Part shown: positions 11,672-20,840 of the stretch, one piece after another | How positions within the stretch are numbered: position 1 is the stretch's first letter | Layout of the letters: each line of letters begins with the position of its first letter | NCBI GenBank assembly: GCA_018269055.1 | Contig: JAFDVI010000004.1 | Coordinates: forward strand, 1 to 64,000 | DNA length: 64,000 nucleotides | Source: Acidobacteriota bacterium | Lineage (GTDB): Bacteria; Acidobacteriota; Blastocatellia; RBC074 | Direction of reading: 5' to 3' | Translations under genes and position numbers: made by a program | Notes under the pieces: generated by a model | Database searches by the model: none | The model's input: the letters and a program-made list of their open reading frames with translations, nothing else | Told to the model about the DNA's origin: nothing

Positions 11672-11672
11672 G
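11652..11672. promoter_or_regulatory. HAIR-like operator over the hsp20 promoter
   Basis: CTTGAGC-N7-TGTCAAG. The HspR operator HAIR is CTTGAGT-N7-ACTCAAG; the two arms match 6 of 7 and 5 of 7 with the correct spacing. It covers the -35 box and most of the spacer, as expected for a repressor site. The -35 hexamer itself accounts for part of the match, so the call is tentative. Confidence 0.45.
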
Positions 11673-11675
11673 AAC

Positions 11676-11698
11676 TTTGCTGAAAAATTTTCAGCAAA
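11676..11698. promoter_or_regulatory. Perfect 11-bp palindrome upstream of the hsp20 promoter
   Basis: TTTGCTGAAAA and TTTTCAGCAAA flank a single central A. It ends 4 bases upstream of the hsp20 -35 box, on the side where an activator or second operator would bind. Regulator unknown. Confidence 0.45.
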
Positions 11699-11847
11699 CC
11701 TAAACCCATTCTCGCAAAGACAAAAAAAGACGGTTTTCAATTGGGTTTTGGGCTGTCAACTTGAAACCGAACGGCTTCTGTAGACAATTCGGTCTGACCA
11801 AAATCAAACTTGAAACCCAACAAGCCCAATTTTGCGGAGGTGCTTCG

Positions 11848-13176
11848 ATGCGAATCCATCATTTTGCTTGCGTGTTGCTGAGTGTGATGGCGATTCTGCC
11901 GATCCAATCATTGCCAGCTCCCACTCAAAGCCAGCAATTTGTCCCCAATTATGACGAATCGAAGGTCGGCGCTTACACATTGCCCGACCCGCTGACGATG
12001 CGCGATGGCCGTAAAGTCAACACTGCAAAGCTCTGGCGGCAGCGGCGAGAAGAGATTCTAAATCTTTACGAAACTTATGTTTATGGCCGAACTCCGGCGG
12101 CGGCAAAAGCTGCAAAAATCAGTTTTGAAGTAACTTCGCGAGACGCCAAGGCGCTTGGCGGGCTGGCAACGCGCAAGGAAGTGACGGTTTACCTGACAGG
12201 CAAAAAGGATAGGCCGAAAATGTCCGTGCTGTTTTACATCCCGAACGACCGCAAACAGCCCGCGCCATTGTTTCTGGGACTGAACTTCAACGGCAACCAG
12301 GCGATCAGCAATGATCCGGGAATCGCCTTGGCTAAAAGCTGGCTGCGAGACGCCAAAGAAACCGGAGCCATCAACAATCGTGCGACAGAAAACTCTCGCG
12401 GAACAGAAAGCTCTCGCTGGCCAGTAGAGATAATTCTCAAACGCGGATATGCCGTGGCCACGATTTACAATGGTGACCTGTTTCCAGATCACAAAGACGG
12501 TTTGAAGGAATCGGTCATCCCGTACTTTTACCGAAACGGGCAGACCTCGCCTGAAGCCGACGACTGGAACGCGCTGGGAGCCTGGGCCTGGGGATTGAGT
12601 CGTGCAGTGGATTACATCGAAAAAGATAAAGACCTGGATGCCAATCGGATTGCGCTGATCGGACATTCGCGCTTGGGCAAAGCTGCGCTGTGGGCTGGCG
12701 CACAGGACGAACGCTTCGCGCTGGTGATTTCCAATGAAAGCGGCGAAGGCGGTGCGGCATTGGCACGGCGCAATTATGGGGAAACCATCGAACGCATCAA
12801 CACCGCCTTTCCGCATTGGTTTAACGCCAACTTCAAAAAGTACAATCAAGATGTGGCTTCGCTGCCTGTGGATCAGCACATGCTGCTGGCGCTGATGGCT
12901 CCGCGCCCGTTGTATGTCGCCAGCGCTGAAGGCGATCAATGGTCAGATCCGCGCGGAGAATTCCTTTCCGCCAAAGCCGCGGACCCAGTGTATCGCCTGC
13001 TGAAAACCGATGGATTGGGAGCGACAGAAATGCCCGGCTTGCAACAACCTGTTATGACCATCATTGGTTACCACATCCGAGCCGGAAAACACGACGTAAC
13101 CAATTATGATTGGGAACAGTATTTGAATTTCGCGAGCAACCATTTGCGCCTGAAACAAGGATTGCCCACCAACTGA
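11848..13176 (+). CDS. CE15-like glucuronoyl (methyl)esterase, secreted
   Basis: 442 residues with a signal peptide (residues 1-25, ending PAPTQ). CE15 enzymes cleave the ester between lignin and glucuronoxylan. The serine motif [13 protein letters not shown] matches the family G-x-S-R-x-G-K-x-A, followed by the conserved [11 protein letters not shown], the [19 protein letters not shown] core and [11 protein letters not shown]. The histidine motif is [11 protein letters not shown]. The start at ATG 11848 is fixed by GGAGG 7 bases upstream and by the signal peptide. A HAD hydrolase gene begins 1 base after the stop, so the two are probably co-transcribed. Activity on glucuronoyl esters is inferred from motifs; other sugar-ester substrates are possible. 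Confidence 0.85.
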   Translation: MRIHHFACVLLSVMAILPIQSLPAPTQSQQFVPNYDESKVGAYTLPDPLTMRDGRKVNTAKLWRQRREEILNLYETYVYGRTPAAAKAAKISFEVTSRDAKALGGLATRKEVTVYLTGKKDRPKMSVLFYIPNDRKQPAPLFLGLNFNGNQAISNDPGIALAKSWLRDAKETGAINNRATENSRGTESSRWPVEIILKRGYAVATIYNGDLFPDHKDGLKESVIPYFYRNGQTSPEADDWNALGAWAWGLSRAVDYIEKDKDLDANRIALIGHSRLGKAALWAGAQDERFALVISNESGEGGAALARRNYGETIERINTAFPHWFNANFKKYNQDVASLPVDQHMLLALMAPRPLYVASAEGDQWSDPRGEFLSAKAADPVYRLLKTDGLGATEMPGLQQPVMTIIGYHIRAGKHDVTNYDWEQYLNFASNHLRLKQGLPTN

Positions 13177-13177
13177 A

Positions 13178-13903
13178 ATGAAATTGGCCATACTCGACAT
13201 TGACGGAACGCTGACCAATACCTCGCATGTGGATACGATCTGTTTCACGCGCGCTGTCGCTGAAACGCACGGCGTGACGGAAATTGGCGCTTCGTGGACG
13301 AATTGCCCGCACGTCAGCGATTCGGGCGTTGCGTACCAAATCTTCCTGGATCATTTCAAACGCGAGCCGACCGATGAAGATTTATCGCCGCTGAAAACCC
13401 GCTTTTTCGATTTGTTGTACGAGCATCACGCGCTTGACCCGGCGTACTTTGCTGAAATTCCCGGCGCGCAGCAGATGGTTGCGCAACTCGCACAAACAGA
13501 GGATTGGGTGATCACCATCGCCACCGGTTGCTGGCGAGGTTCGGCGAAGATGAAACTGGCTGCGGCAGGGATCGAACTGGATCGTTTTCCGGGCGGTTTT
13601 GCCGAAGACGCGCGTCCGCGCGAAGGCATTGTTCAGGCGGCGATTGATCGCGCCCGCAACCATTATGGCGTCGGTAGTTTCACTAGAATCGTTTCCGTTG
13701 GTGACGGGCTGTGGGACGTGCGAACCGCCGCCAACTTGGGACTCAATTTCGTCGGCATTGCTGACGGCGACCGCGCCCAGACATTGAATCAGGCTGGAGC
13801 GCGCCACATCGTCGGCGATTACCGTGACGTTAACGTCTTTTTTGAATTTCTGAACCTGGCCGAAATCCCTGTGGCCAAGCGTAATGGCCTGATCCTTGGT
13901 TGA
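13178..13903 (+). CDS. HAD-superfamily phosphatase
   Basis: 241 residues, cytoplasmic. Motif I is LDIDGTLTNT, with the nucleophile Asp at about residue 7 and the acid/base Asp two further on. Motif II is near ITIATGC, and motif IV is VGDGLWDVRTA. The small cap lies between motifs I and II. It probably hydrolyses a small phosphate ester such as a sugar phosphate; the substrate cannot be read from sequence. It starts 1 base after the CE15-like gene and ends at a terminator shared with the convergent EXORDIUM-like gene. Confidence 0.85.
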   Translation: MKLAILDIDGTLTNTSHVDTICFTRAVAETHGVTEIGASWTNCPHVSDSGVAYQIFLDHFKREPTDEDLSPLKTRFFDLLYEHHALDPAYFAEIPGAQQMVAQLAQTEDWVITIATGCWRGSAKMKLAAAGIELDRFPGGFAEDARPREGIVQAAIDRARNHYGVGSFTRIVSVGDGLWDVRTAANLGLNFVGIADGDRAQTLNQAGARHIVGDYRDVNVFFEFLNLAEIPVAKRNGLILG

Positions 13904-13907
13904 AATC

Positions 13908-13949
13908 AAAAAGGCTGCTGCCAGGCATCTCGCCTCGCAACAGCCTTTT
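13908..13949. terminator. Bidirectional terminator between convergent genes
   Basis: AAAAAGGCTGCTG and CAACAGCCTTTT form a stem with an A-run on the left and a T-run on the right, so it can stop transcription from both sides. It sits between the HAD gene and the EXORDIUM-like gene. Confidence 0.75.
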
Positions 13950-13979
13950 CCCTTTACCACCGAAAATGTCTCAATGATG

Positions 13980-14936
13980 TTAGTTGTGAGTTGAATCCAC
14001 CATGCAGAAGTCCTGAGTCCCATGTTTCAAGTTGCGTTGAATTAGGTAATCGCGCGATCCCAAATGCATATTCGCCCATGAGCCATTGGCCACCTGATAT
14101 TGGAAATGGCCAAACGTCCATGCGCATTTGTCTGCGTTTTCTGCGCCGCTGGAATCGTACCAGGCGTTCAGGTTCGGATCGGATGTGGCTTCTTCCAATT
14201 CGTGTGTGATGACGGAAATCATCCCGTCAACTCCGGCGTTGCCGTTCGGGCTGGTGGATTGCGCGGCGCAACCAGACAGACAGCGGGCAGCATTCCCGAC
14301 AAACGAATAGCGAATCGTGCCGGACGTCGAGCTTCCGTAGGTATGCCATCCGCAATACCGACTGCAAAATCCGGAGGATTCACTGACGTTAGACGAACTG
14401 AGCAAGAAGTAAACCCCATTCGCGTTATACGGCAATTTCCCCGGGCCAATGGCGCTGGTGACAACTGATTTAACTTTATTGTCTGTCAATCTGGTTCCTT
14501 GAGAACCGGTGTCGGTGTATTCCCCGCCGAAGTTGGCGTTTCCAGTGATGGTTGTCCCGGAAATGCTGTAGGTTTGGTTCAATTGGAAGTGCGGCGAACC
14601 ACCAATGCTGTTGGCCCAATCGCGTACAATCTGTTGTCCGGCTGGAGTATCGGTACCGTTTGATTGGTTCCAGTTGCCATACCAGATGATGTAAATCGTT
14701 GGAGTTGCGATAACCGGGCCGCCGTGCCAGGAAATCGGGGTTGTCGCGGAGGTTCCCCCCGTTGTCAGGGCAAATCCACCCCTTAGTTGAGAGTTAGTCG
14801 AATCGCTGGGATCCATTTGATGAACGCCATCGGGATCTTGGTCTTTCTTTCCCTGAGAGTTCACAATGGCCATTCCGAAATAACCAACCGCCACGAAAAA
14901 CGTAAATGCTAACGAGAAGACAATGGTTCTCTTCAT
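13980..14936 (-). CDS. Secreted EXORDIUM / phosphate-induced-protein-1-like protein
   Basis: 318 residues, with signal peptide 1-27 (KRTIVFSLAFTFFVAVGYFGMA). The mature part resembles the plant EXO/PHI-1 family: TIYIIWYGNW near its start, GVYFLLSSSNV, cysteine-rich SGFCSRYCGWHTY, GCAAQ and the signature VITHELEEATSDPNLNAWYD followed by NADKCAW. In plants these cell-wall proteins act in growth signalling; the bacterial role is unknown. HELEE resembles a zinc-protease HExxx motif but lacks the second histidine at the usual place. The start at ATG 14934-14936 has GGAAGG 8 bases upstream. Its 5' flank (335 bases) has no gene. Confidence 0.8.
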   Translation of the reverse strand: MKRTIVFSLAFTFFVAVGYFGMAIVNSQGKKDQDPDGVHQMDPSDSTNSQLRGGFALTTGGTSATTPISWHGGPVIATPTIYIIWYGNWNQSNGTDTPAGQQIVRDWANSIGGSPHFQLNQTYSISGTTITGNANFGGEYTDTGSQGTRLTDNKVKSVVTSAIGPGKLPYNANGVYFLLSSSNVSESSGFCSRYCGWHTYGSSTSGTIRYSFVGNAARCLSGCAAQSTSPNGNAGVDGMISVITHELEEATSDPNLNAWYDSSGAENADKCAWTFGHFQYQVANGSWANMHLGSRDYLIQRNLKHGTQDFCMVDSTHN

Positions 14937-15271
14937 ACGGGTTCCCTTCCTGATTGGATTGTTGTAGGTTGAATCAATAGCTACACCTGTGCCGAGTAGT
15001 TCGGAGAAACGAACCACCGACAATGCCAGGGGTTGCTTACTGAAAAAGGATGCAAACGAAACAGCAGTAAATTACAGAACGCTACTACTACCGAAAAGAT
15101 AAGGGTGTATTCGCCATCAACCGCTTCTGGGAGGCAGACTGGACTTTATGTGCGGAGAAGAAGTCCAGTTTTTTAACTTGTTCCTACGATGGCGGGGCGT
15201 ATTCTACACAGAGTGCGAATTAGCGCAACGCATATTTATTGAAAAATAATATGGAAGGATAATTAAAACCT
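14937..15271. other. Divergent intergenic region with an orphan terminator
   Basis: 335 bases between divergent genes. It should carry promoters in both directions; none is clear enough to call. A hairpin with T-tract on the plus strand (15138-15176) is listed separately and has no plus-strand gene upstream. Confidence 0.5.
15138..15176 (+). terminator. Orphan hairpin plus T-tract
   Basis: ACTGGACTT (15138-15146) pairs with AAGTCCAGT (15161-15169), followed by TTTTTT. It lies about 95 bases ahead of the kynureninase-like gene, so it may be an attenuator of that gene or the end of a small RNA. Confidence 0.55.
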
Positions 15272-16459
15272 ATGGACAGCTTGATTTCTTACCGCTCGCA
15301 GTTTCCGATTCTGGAAACGTCGCTGTATCTGATCAACCACTCGCTTGGCGCGATGCCGCGAAAAACGTATGACCGGCTGCACGATTACGCTGAAACCTGG
15401 GCGACGCGCGGCATACGGGCTTGGGCGGAAGGCTGGTGGGAAATGCCGCTGACCGTCGGCGACAAAGTCGCGCGCATCATCGGAGCCGCACCAGGTTCGG
15501 TCGTTATGCATCAGAACGTTTCCATCTGCCAGGCGATCATCCTGTCATGTTTTGACCTGAATCAGCGCCGCAACAAGATCGTGTATGAGGCGATGAACTT
15601 CCCTTCGGTGATGTACGTGTACGACGCGCACACTGAAGCTGCAGGCGCACAGGTCGTTCGCGTCCCCAGCGACGACGGCATTACGATTGACACCGAGCGA
15701 ATGGTGGATGCGATAGACGAAGACACTTTGTTAGTGCCGATGTCGCACGTGCTGTTCAAAAGCGCCTACATCCAGGACGCCAAAGCCATCGTCGAAAAGG
15801 CTCACCGCGTGGGCGCGATGGTCGTGCTGGATACCTATCAATCGGCGGGAACGGTTCCGTTCAGCGTCACGGAACTCGGCGTGGATTTCGCCACCGGCGG
15901 TTCGGTCAAATGGCTGTGCGGCGGGCCAGGAGCCGGATACCTGTACGTCCGGCCTGATCTTCGCGACAACCTCAAGCCGAAAATCACCGGCTGGTCGGCG
16001 CATCAATCCCCTTTCGCTTTTGAACCGGACATGACTTATGCCGAAGATGCGCATCGTTTTCTGCACGGTTCGCCCGCGATTCCGACGCTTTATGCCGCCG
16101 AAAGCGGTTACGATTTGATCAATGAAATCGGCGTTGAACGCATTCGAGAAAAATCCATGCGGCAAACTTCCCGATTGATTGAGCTGGCGGGAGAACAGGG
16201 CTGGCGAGTAAATTCGCCGATGAATGCGGAACAGCGCGGAGGATCAGTGATATTCGACGTGCCTCACGCCGGAGAAGTCGTTCGCGAATTGGCCAGTCGT
16301 GATGTGCTGGTGGATTTTCGCCCCGGCGCGGGGATTCGCGTCGGCCCACACTTTTTCACCACGGATGATGAACTCGAAGCAGTAGTCGCCGAAATCAAAT
16401 CCATTTTGGACACGCGAAGTTTCGAAAAACATCTGGCTGCAAACGGCGCAAAATTTTGA
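15272..16459 (+). CDS. PLP-dependent class V aminotransferase-fold enzyme, kynureninase-like
   Basis: 395 residues. The fold is that of kynureninase, cysteine desulfurase and related enzymes. VLDTYQSAGTVPF holds the PLP-pairing Asp, and GGSVKWLCGG holds the Schiff-base Lys (about residue 213). GPGAGYLYVRPDL and FLHGSPAIPTLYAA are typical of the kynureninase branch, which cleaves kynurenine to anthranilate and alanine. No other kynurenine-pathway gene is next to it, so the substrate stays open. Its stop codon abuts the stop of the convergent zinc-ribbon/GspG gene; the two stops share the palindrome TGATCA. Confidence 0.8.
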   Translation: MDSLISYRSQFPILETSLYLINHSLGAMPRKTYDRLHDYAETWATRGIRAWAEGWWEMPLTVGDKVARIIGAAPGSVVMHQNVSICQAIILSCFDLNQRRNKIVYEAMNFPSVMYVYDAHTEAAGAQVVRVPSDDGITIDTERMVDAIDEDTLLVPMSHVLFKSAYIQDAKAIVEKAHRVGAMVVLDTYQSAGTVPFSVTELGVDFATGGSVKWLCGGPGAGYLYVRPDLRDNLKPKITGWSAHQSPFAFEPDMTYAEDAHRFLHGSPAIPTLYAAESGYDLINEIGVERIREKSMRQTSRLIELAGEQGWRVNSPMNAEQRGGSVIFDVPHAGEVVRELASRDVLVDFRPGAGIRVGPHFFTTDDELEAVVAEIKSILDTRSFEKHLAANGAKF

Positions 16460-17116
16460 TCAGGGAGTGGGACTTGCGGCTGGGTCTGGAGTGCCGGAAG
16501 TAATCCGCATGTAGTACTTCCCTGCCGATTCCCCTTCCGGCCCGAAGCTGAACATGATGTACCCCCTGGCTTCGTTAACGGACTGGTAAACGTAATCGTG
16601 TCCCCAAGGGTCAACCGAATAATCGGCTTCGATGTATGGCCCATGCCAATTTGTTACTCCCGCAGGCCGTTTAAGCAAAGCGCCAAGTCCTTCTTGGGCA
16701 GTCGGATAGCGCCCATTATCAGCACGAAAATCCTCAAAGGCTTTGGTGTACAAATCCAAATCGCGTTTGGCCATCACTTCGCGCTGCTGTTTTGGCACAT
16801 CCACTTTTTTGCGCGGACTCATTCGCCCTACCAGCAACGCCACAGCCATCAACCCAACGCATCCGACGACAGTCGCGATAATCAACAGTTTCTGGCGATG
16901 TTCCCGTTTTAACCGGGCTTCGCGGTATTCGGGAACGAATACAACTGTTTTATCCGGTTCGCGAGTCGAATGCATCTCATTGACGACTTCTGCCAGTGCA
17001 CCTGTGCGGTCGTGCCCTGCTCCGGGAATGGGAGCCGAACAGGCTACGCAAACTCGTCGCTTGGGCAACAATACTGCGCCGCATTCCTGGCATCGTCTTC
17101 TTGAGTTTTCTGTCAT
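16460..17116 (-). CDS. Zinc-ribbon membrane protein with GspG-like C-terminal domain
   Basis: 218 residues. Two CxxC pairs (C9/C12, C23/C26) form an N-terminal zinc ribbon. One membrane helix lies near residues 77-98. The C-terminal part (about 118-205) resembles the globular end of type II secretion pseudopilin GspG: DLYTKAFEDFRADNGRYPT, GLGALLKRP, GPYIEADYSVDPWGHDY and FSFGPEGE. A true pseudopilin has an N-terminal prepilin peptide and helix; here a cytosolic zinc ribbon replaces it, so it is unlikely to be assembled as a pilin. Start chosen at ATG 17114-17116, which keeps the ribbon complete. Function unknown. Confidence 0.75.
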   Translation of the reverse strand: MTENSRRRCQECGAVLLPKRRVCVACSAPIPGAGHDRTGALAEVVNEMHSTREPDKTVVFVPEYREARLKREHRQKLLIIATVVGCVGLMAVALLVGRMSPRKKVDVPKQQREVMAKRDLDLYTKAFEDFRADNGRYPTAQEGLGALLKRPAGVTNWHGPYIEADYSVDPWGHDYVYQSVNEARGYIMFSFGPEGESAGKYYMRITSGTPDPAASPTP

Positions 17117-17270
17117 AAATGTCCGTTGAGTTTTGGTCTCTATCCATTTAGACGGCTCAGACTGCCTCGGAAATGACAAAAATTCCATCCATCACCAAAA
17201 CATCACCAAAACCTCATGAGCGAAATCCCCCGCCTGCATACAATCCAAATCGTTGAGGCACCATAATTCT

Positions 17271-17320
17271 GACGCTCAAATCGCCTAAGCTTCCCTGGCG
17301 GTTTGAGCGTCAACTTTTTA
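17271..17320 (+). terminator. Orphan hairpin plus T-tract ahead of the Sm-like gene
   Basis: GACGCTCAAATCGCC (17271-17285) and GGCGGTTTGAGCGTC (17297-17311) pair at 14 of 15 positions, followed by AACTTTTTAT. It precedes the small exported-protein gene by about 40 bases, with no plus-strand gene for 800 bases before it. Attenuator or end of a small RNA are both possible. Confidence 0.55.
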
Positions 17321-17361
17321 TAGAAGGTTGTATTCGAAAAACGTTGTAAATGGAGGGAGTT

Positions 17362-17661
17362 ATGAGCGTTACAAGACAAATGTTGATCTCCATATTGTTG
17401 GCCGTCATTCTATTTGGCGGAATGCGGATGGCCGGAAACACCACTGCGTCAGCACAGAAAGGAAATCCAATGATGTATTTTCACGAACTGGTCGAACAAA
17501 GCCAGAAGGAGAAAAAAGGACTGACATTTTATATCAAAGGCCAAACCATTGCCGGAGTCGTGGTCAAGGTCATGGAGCCGAATGCAGTGGAAGTTCGCAA
17601 TCAGACGTTCAGTAAAATCGTGATCCGGCTGGATCACGTGGACGCGGTGGCGATCAATTGA
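17362..17661 (+). CDS. Small exported protein with Sm/Hfq-like pattern
   Basis: 99 residues. The start at ATG 17362 is fixed by GGAGGGAG just upstream, which overlaps an earlier in-frame ATG. Residues 1-31 are a signal peptide (ILLAVILFGGM core, cleavage after ASA). The mature 68 residues (MMYFHELVEQSQKEKKG, then LTFYIKGQTIAGVVVKVMEP) follow the order of an Sm fold: a short N-terminal helix, five predicted strands, a G at the Hfq NGxxLxG position and a closing VIRLDHVDAVAI that parallels the Hfq YKHAIS-type strand. Hfq itself is cytosolic; an exported Sm-like protein would be unusual. The resemblance is by pattern only. Confidence 0.6.
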   Translation: MSVTRQMLISILLAVILFGGMRMAGNTTASAQKGNPMMYFHELVEQSQKEKKGLTFYIKGQTIAGVVVKVMEPNAVEVRNQTFSKIVIRLDHVDAVAIN

Positions 17662-17811
17662 AGCCATCTATCTGATCTGCAATACGAATTTTTCCACCGC
17701 TGCAATTAATAAGTTGCGGCCATTTCCAGTCCCCCTCACTTCCGCCATAACGAGTCCTGTGGTACATCCTTCAGCGTCGTTGCCGACTTCATTTCACACG
17801 AAGGAGACGTT

Positions 17812-19188
<1,377 letters not shown>

Positions 19189-19196
19189 AAACGAAT

Positions 19197-20840
19197 TTAC
19201 GCTGGCTTGGCGCCCACGCCGAGCCAGCGTTTTTTTGTTGTTGTCACAACCCGTTTGTCCGTCGCCAGTCGTTGCTCCGCCCACCGCGCCAACCGCACAA
19301 ACGGCAATCCCATCAAAAAATAAATCGCTGCCGTCAAGATTCCCGCCCCGATGTAATCGTAATATGTCGCGGCCAACTGACCGTAAACCTTGGTCAATTC
19401 GACCATCGTAATGACGGAAACGATAGAAGAATCCTTGAACAACGCGATGAAATCATTCGTCACCGGAGGAATCACCAGGCGCATGGCCTGTGGAACAATT
19501 ACGTGGCGGAGCGATTGCCAGCGCGTCATTCCCAAACTCAGGGCTGCTTCCATCTGGCCGCGCGGAATCGCCTGAATGCCTGCGCGGTAGTTCTCGGCTT
19601 CATACGCGGCGTAGTTCAACCCCAAGCCAACCACCGCTGCGACAATCGGCGATAGCCGAATCCCGACGTTCGGCAAGCCGTAAAAGATCAAATACAACTG
19701 AATCAGCAATGGCGTTCCGCGAAACAATTCGACATACGCGCGCGACAGCCAAGCCAGCGGTTGCGGGGCGTACAGTTGCGCCAGCGCCAGCAGCAATCCA
19801 AACGCAATCGCCAGCGCCATGCCCAGCACCGAAATCAGCAAGGTCATCGGCGCGCCGACGAACAACAGCGCGGGCAAATAGCTCCAATACCGTTTTAACC
19901 GATCACGCCAGGTCAGCTTCGCTGAAACCGTTTGCGTGAATTCTGTCAGCGCATCGCTTTTCTGGTCTGATTGACTGAGCTTGGCAAAGAGCTTGTCCGT
20001 TTCGTCATTCCAAATACCCCATTTGTCGTAAATCGTTTTCAGTTCGCCGGATTTGATCAAAGCCAGCAAGGCCTCGTTGACCTGTTTCAGTAACTCCGCG
20101 TCCTCTTTGCGAACCGCAATGCCGTATTGCATCTGGCCGATGGCGGCACCGACCAGCTTCAACTTCGGATTTGGCTTGCTGTAATAAACGGCAATCGGCC
20201 AATCCATCAGCACGGCTTGCAACCGTCCATTGGTCAAATCGTCGTAAGGATTGTTCTGATTTTCGTAGCTGCGAATTTCCAGTGCGCCGCCAAAGTCCTT
20301 TTTGGCCTGTTCGAGCAACCGATGGGCAAGCGAAAATTTCAGCGTGCCGACGGTTTTGCCTCTCAGGTCGGCAATCGAGTTGATCGCATTTTCTCCCGCG
20401 CGAACGCTGAGTTGTTCGCCGCAAACGTAGTAAGGGATCGAAAAGTTGACCTGCGACTTTCGGTCGTCGGTGATTTCAATGCCGTTGACCGCCAGTTCGT
20501 AACTGCCACGCTGTAACCCTGGAATCAATCCGTCCCACTGGTTTTGGACAAAGACCGATTTGCGCCTGAGCTGTTTGCCTAGCACCTCCATCAAATCAAT
20601 TTCAAAGCCGATGATCTGCCGTGGATTTTTCGGATCGGGCAACAGATACGGCGCGCCGCCTTCGGCATCACCGCCCCACCGCAAGTCCTGAGCTTCTACC
20701 GGAAGGATCATCCAGAAACAAACAAGTATCAGCAGGACGACGTTTGGAGTACCAGCTTTAGCTGGCCGGGTTTGCTTCGCGAACAATTCCGGCTGAAGCC
20801 GGTACTCTGAGCACCGTTTTTGAAGTTTATCCTTTGGCAT
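19197..20840 (-). CDS. Amino-acid ABC transporter, substrate-binding protein fused to permease
   Basis: 547 residues. Residues about 52-285 are a family-3 periplasmic binding domain (GFEIDLMEVLGKQL, GSYELAVNGIEIT, DLRGKTVGTL, MDWPIAVYY). About 330-530 is a His/Glu/Gln-type permease with several membrane helices and the EAA loop EAALSLGMTRWQSLRHVIVP. The fusion tethers the receptor to its channel. The ATG at 20838-20840 overlaps the stop of the ATPase gene as TAATG, which supports this start. Residues about 8-33 are encoded by a REP-like palindromic element (20746-20808) ahead of the hydrophobic VVLLILVCFWMILPV signal segment, an N-terminal extension not expected in the family. The terminator overlaps its last codons. 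Confidence 0.88.
   Translation of the reverse strand: MPKDKLQKRCSEYRLQPELFAKQTRPAKAGTPNVVLLILVCFWMILPVEAQDLRWGGDAEGGAPYLLPDPKNPRQIIGFEIDLMEVLGKQLRRKSVFVQNQWDGLIPGLQRGSYELAVNGIEITDDRKSQVNFSIPYYVCGEQLSVRAGENAINSIADLRGKTVGTLKFSLAHRLLEQAKKDFGGALEIRSYENQNNPYDDLTNGRLQAVLMDWPIAVYYSKPNPKLKLVGAAIGQMQYGIAVRKEDAELLKQVNEALLALIKSGELKTIYDKWGIWNDETDKLFAKLSQSDQKSDALTEFTQTVSAKLTWRDRLKRYWSYLPALLFVGAPMTLLISVLGMALAIAFGLLLALAQLYAPQPLAWLSRAYVELFRGTPLLIQLYLIFYGLPNVGIRLSPIVAAVVGLGLNYAAYEAENYRAGIQAIPRGQMEAALSLGMTRWQSLRHVIVPQAMRLVIPPVTNDFIALFKDSSIVSVITMVELTKVYGQLAATYYDYIGAGILTAAIYFLMGLPFVRLARWAEQRLATDKRVVTTTKKRWLGVGAKPA
19199..19237. terminator. Terminator between convergent atuA-like and ABC genes
   Basis: ACGCTGGCTTGGC and GCCGAGCCAGCGT form the stem, followed by TTTTTTT on the plus strand. 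It stops plus-strand transcription from the AtuA-family gene and lies within the last codons of the minus-strand ABC gene. Confidence 0.8.
20746..20808. repeat. REP-like inverted pair inside the ABC fusion gene
   Basis: GAGTACCAGCTTTAGCTGG (20747-20765) and CCGGCTGAAGCCGGTACTC (20789-20807) match as inverted arms at 16 of 19 positions. Each arm holds its own palindrome (CCAGCTTTAGCTGG, CCGGCTGAAGCCGG). The layout copies that of the element at 7432-7494. It is translated as part of the N-terminus of the transporter. Confidence 0.75.
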
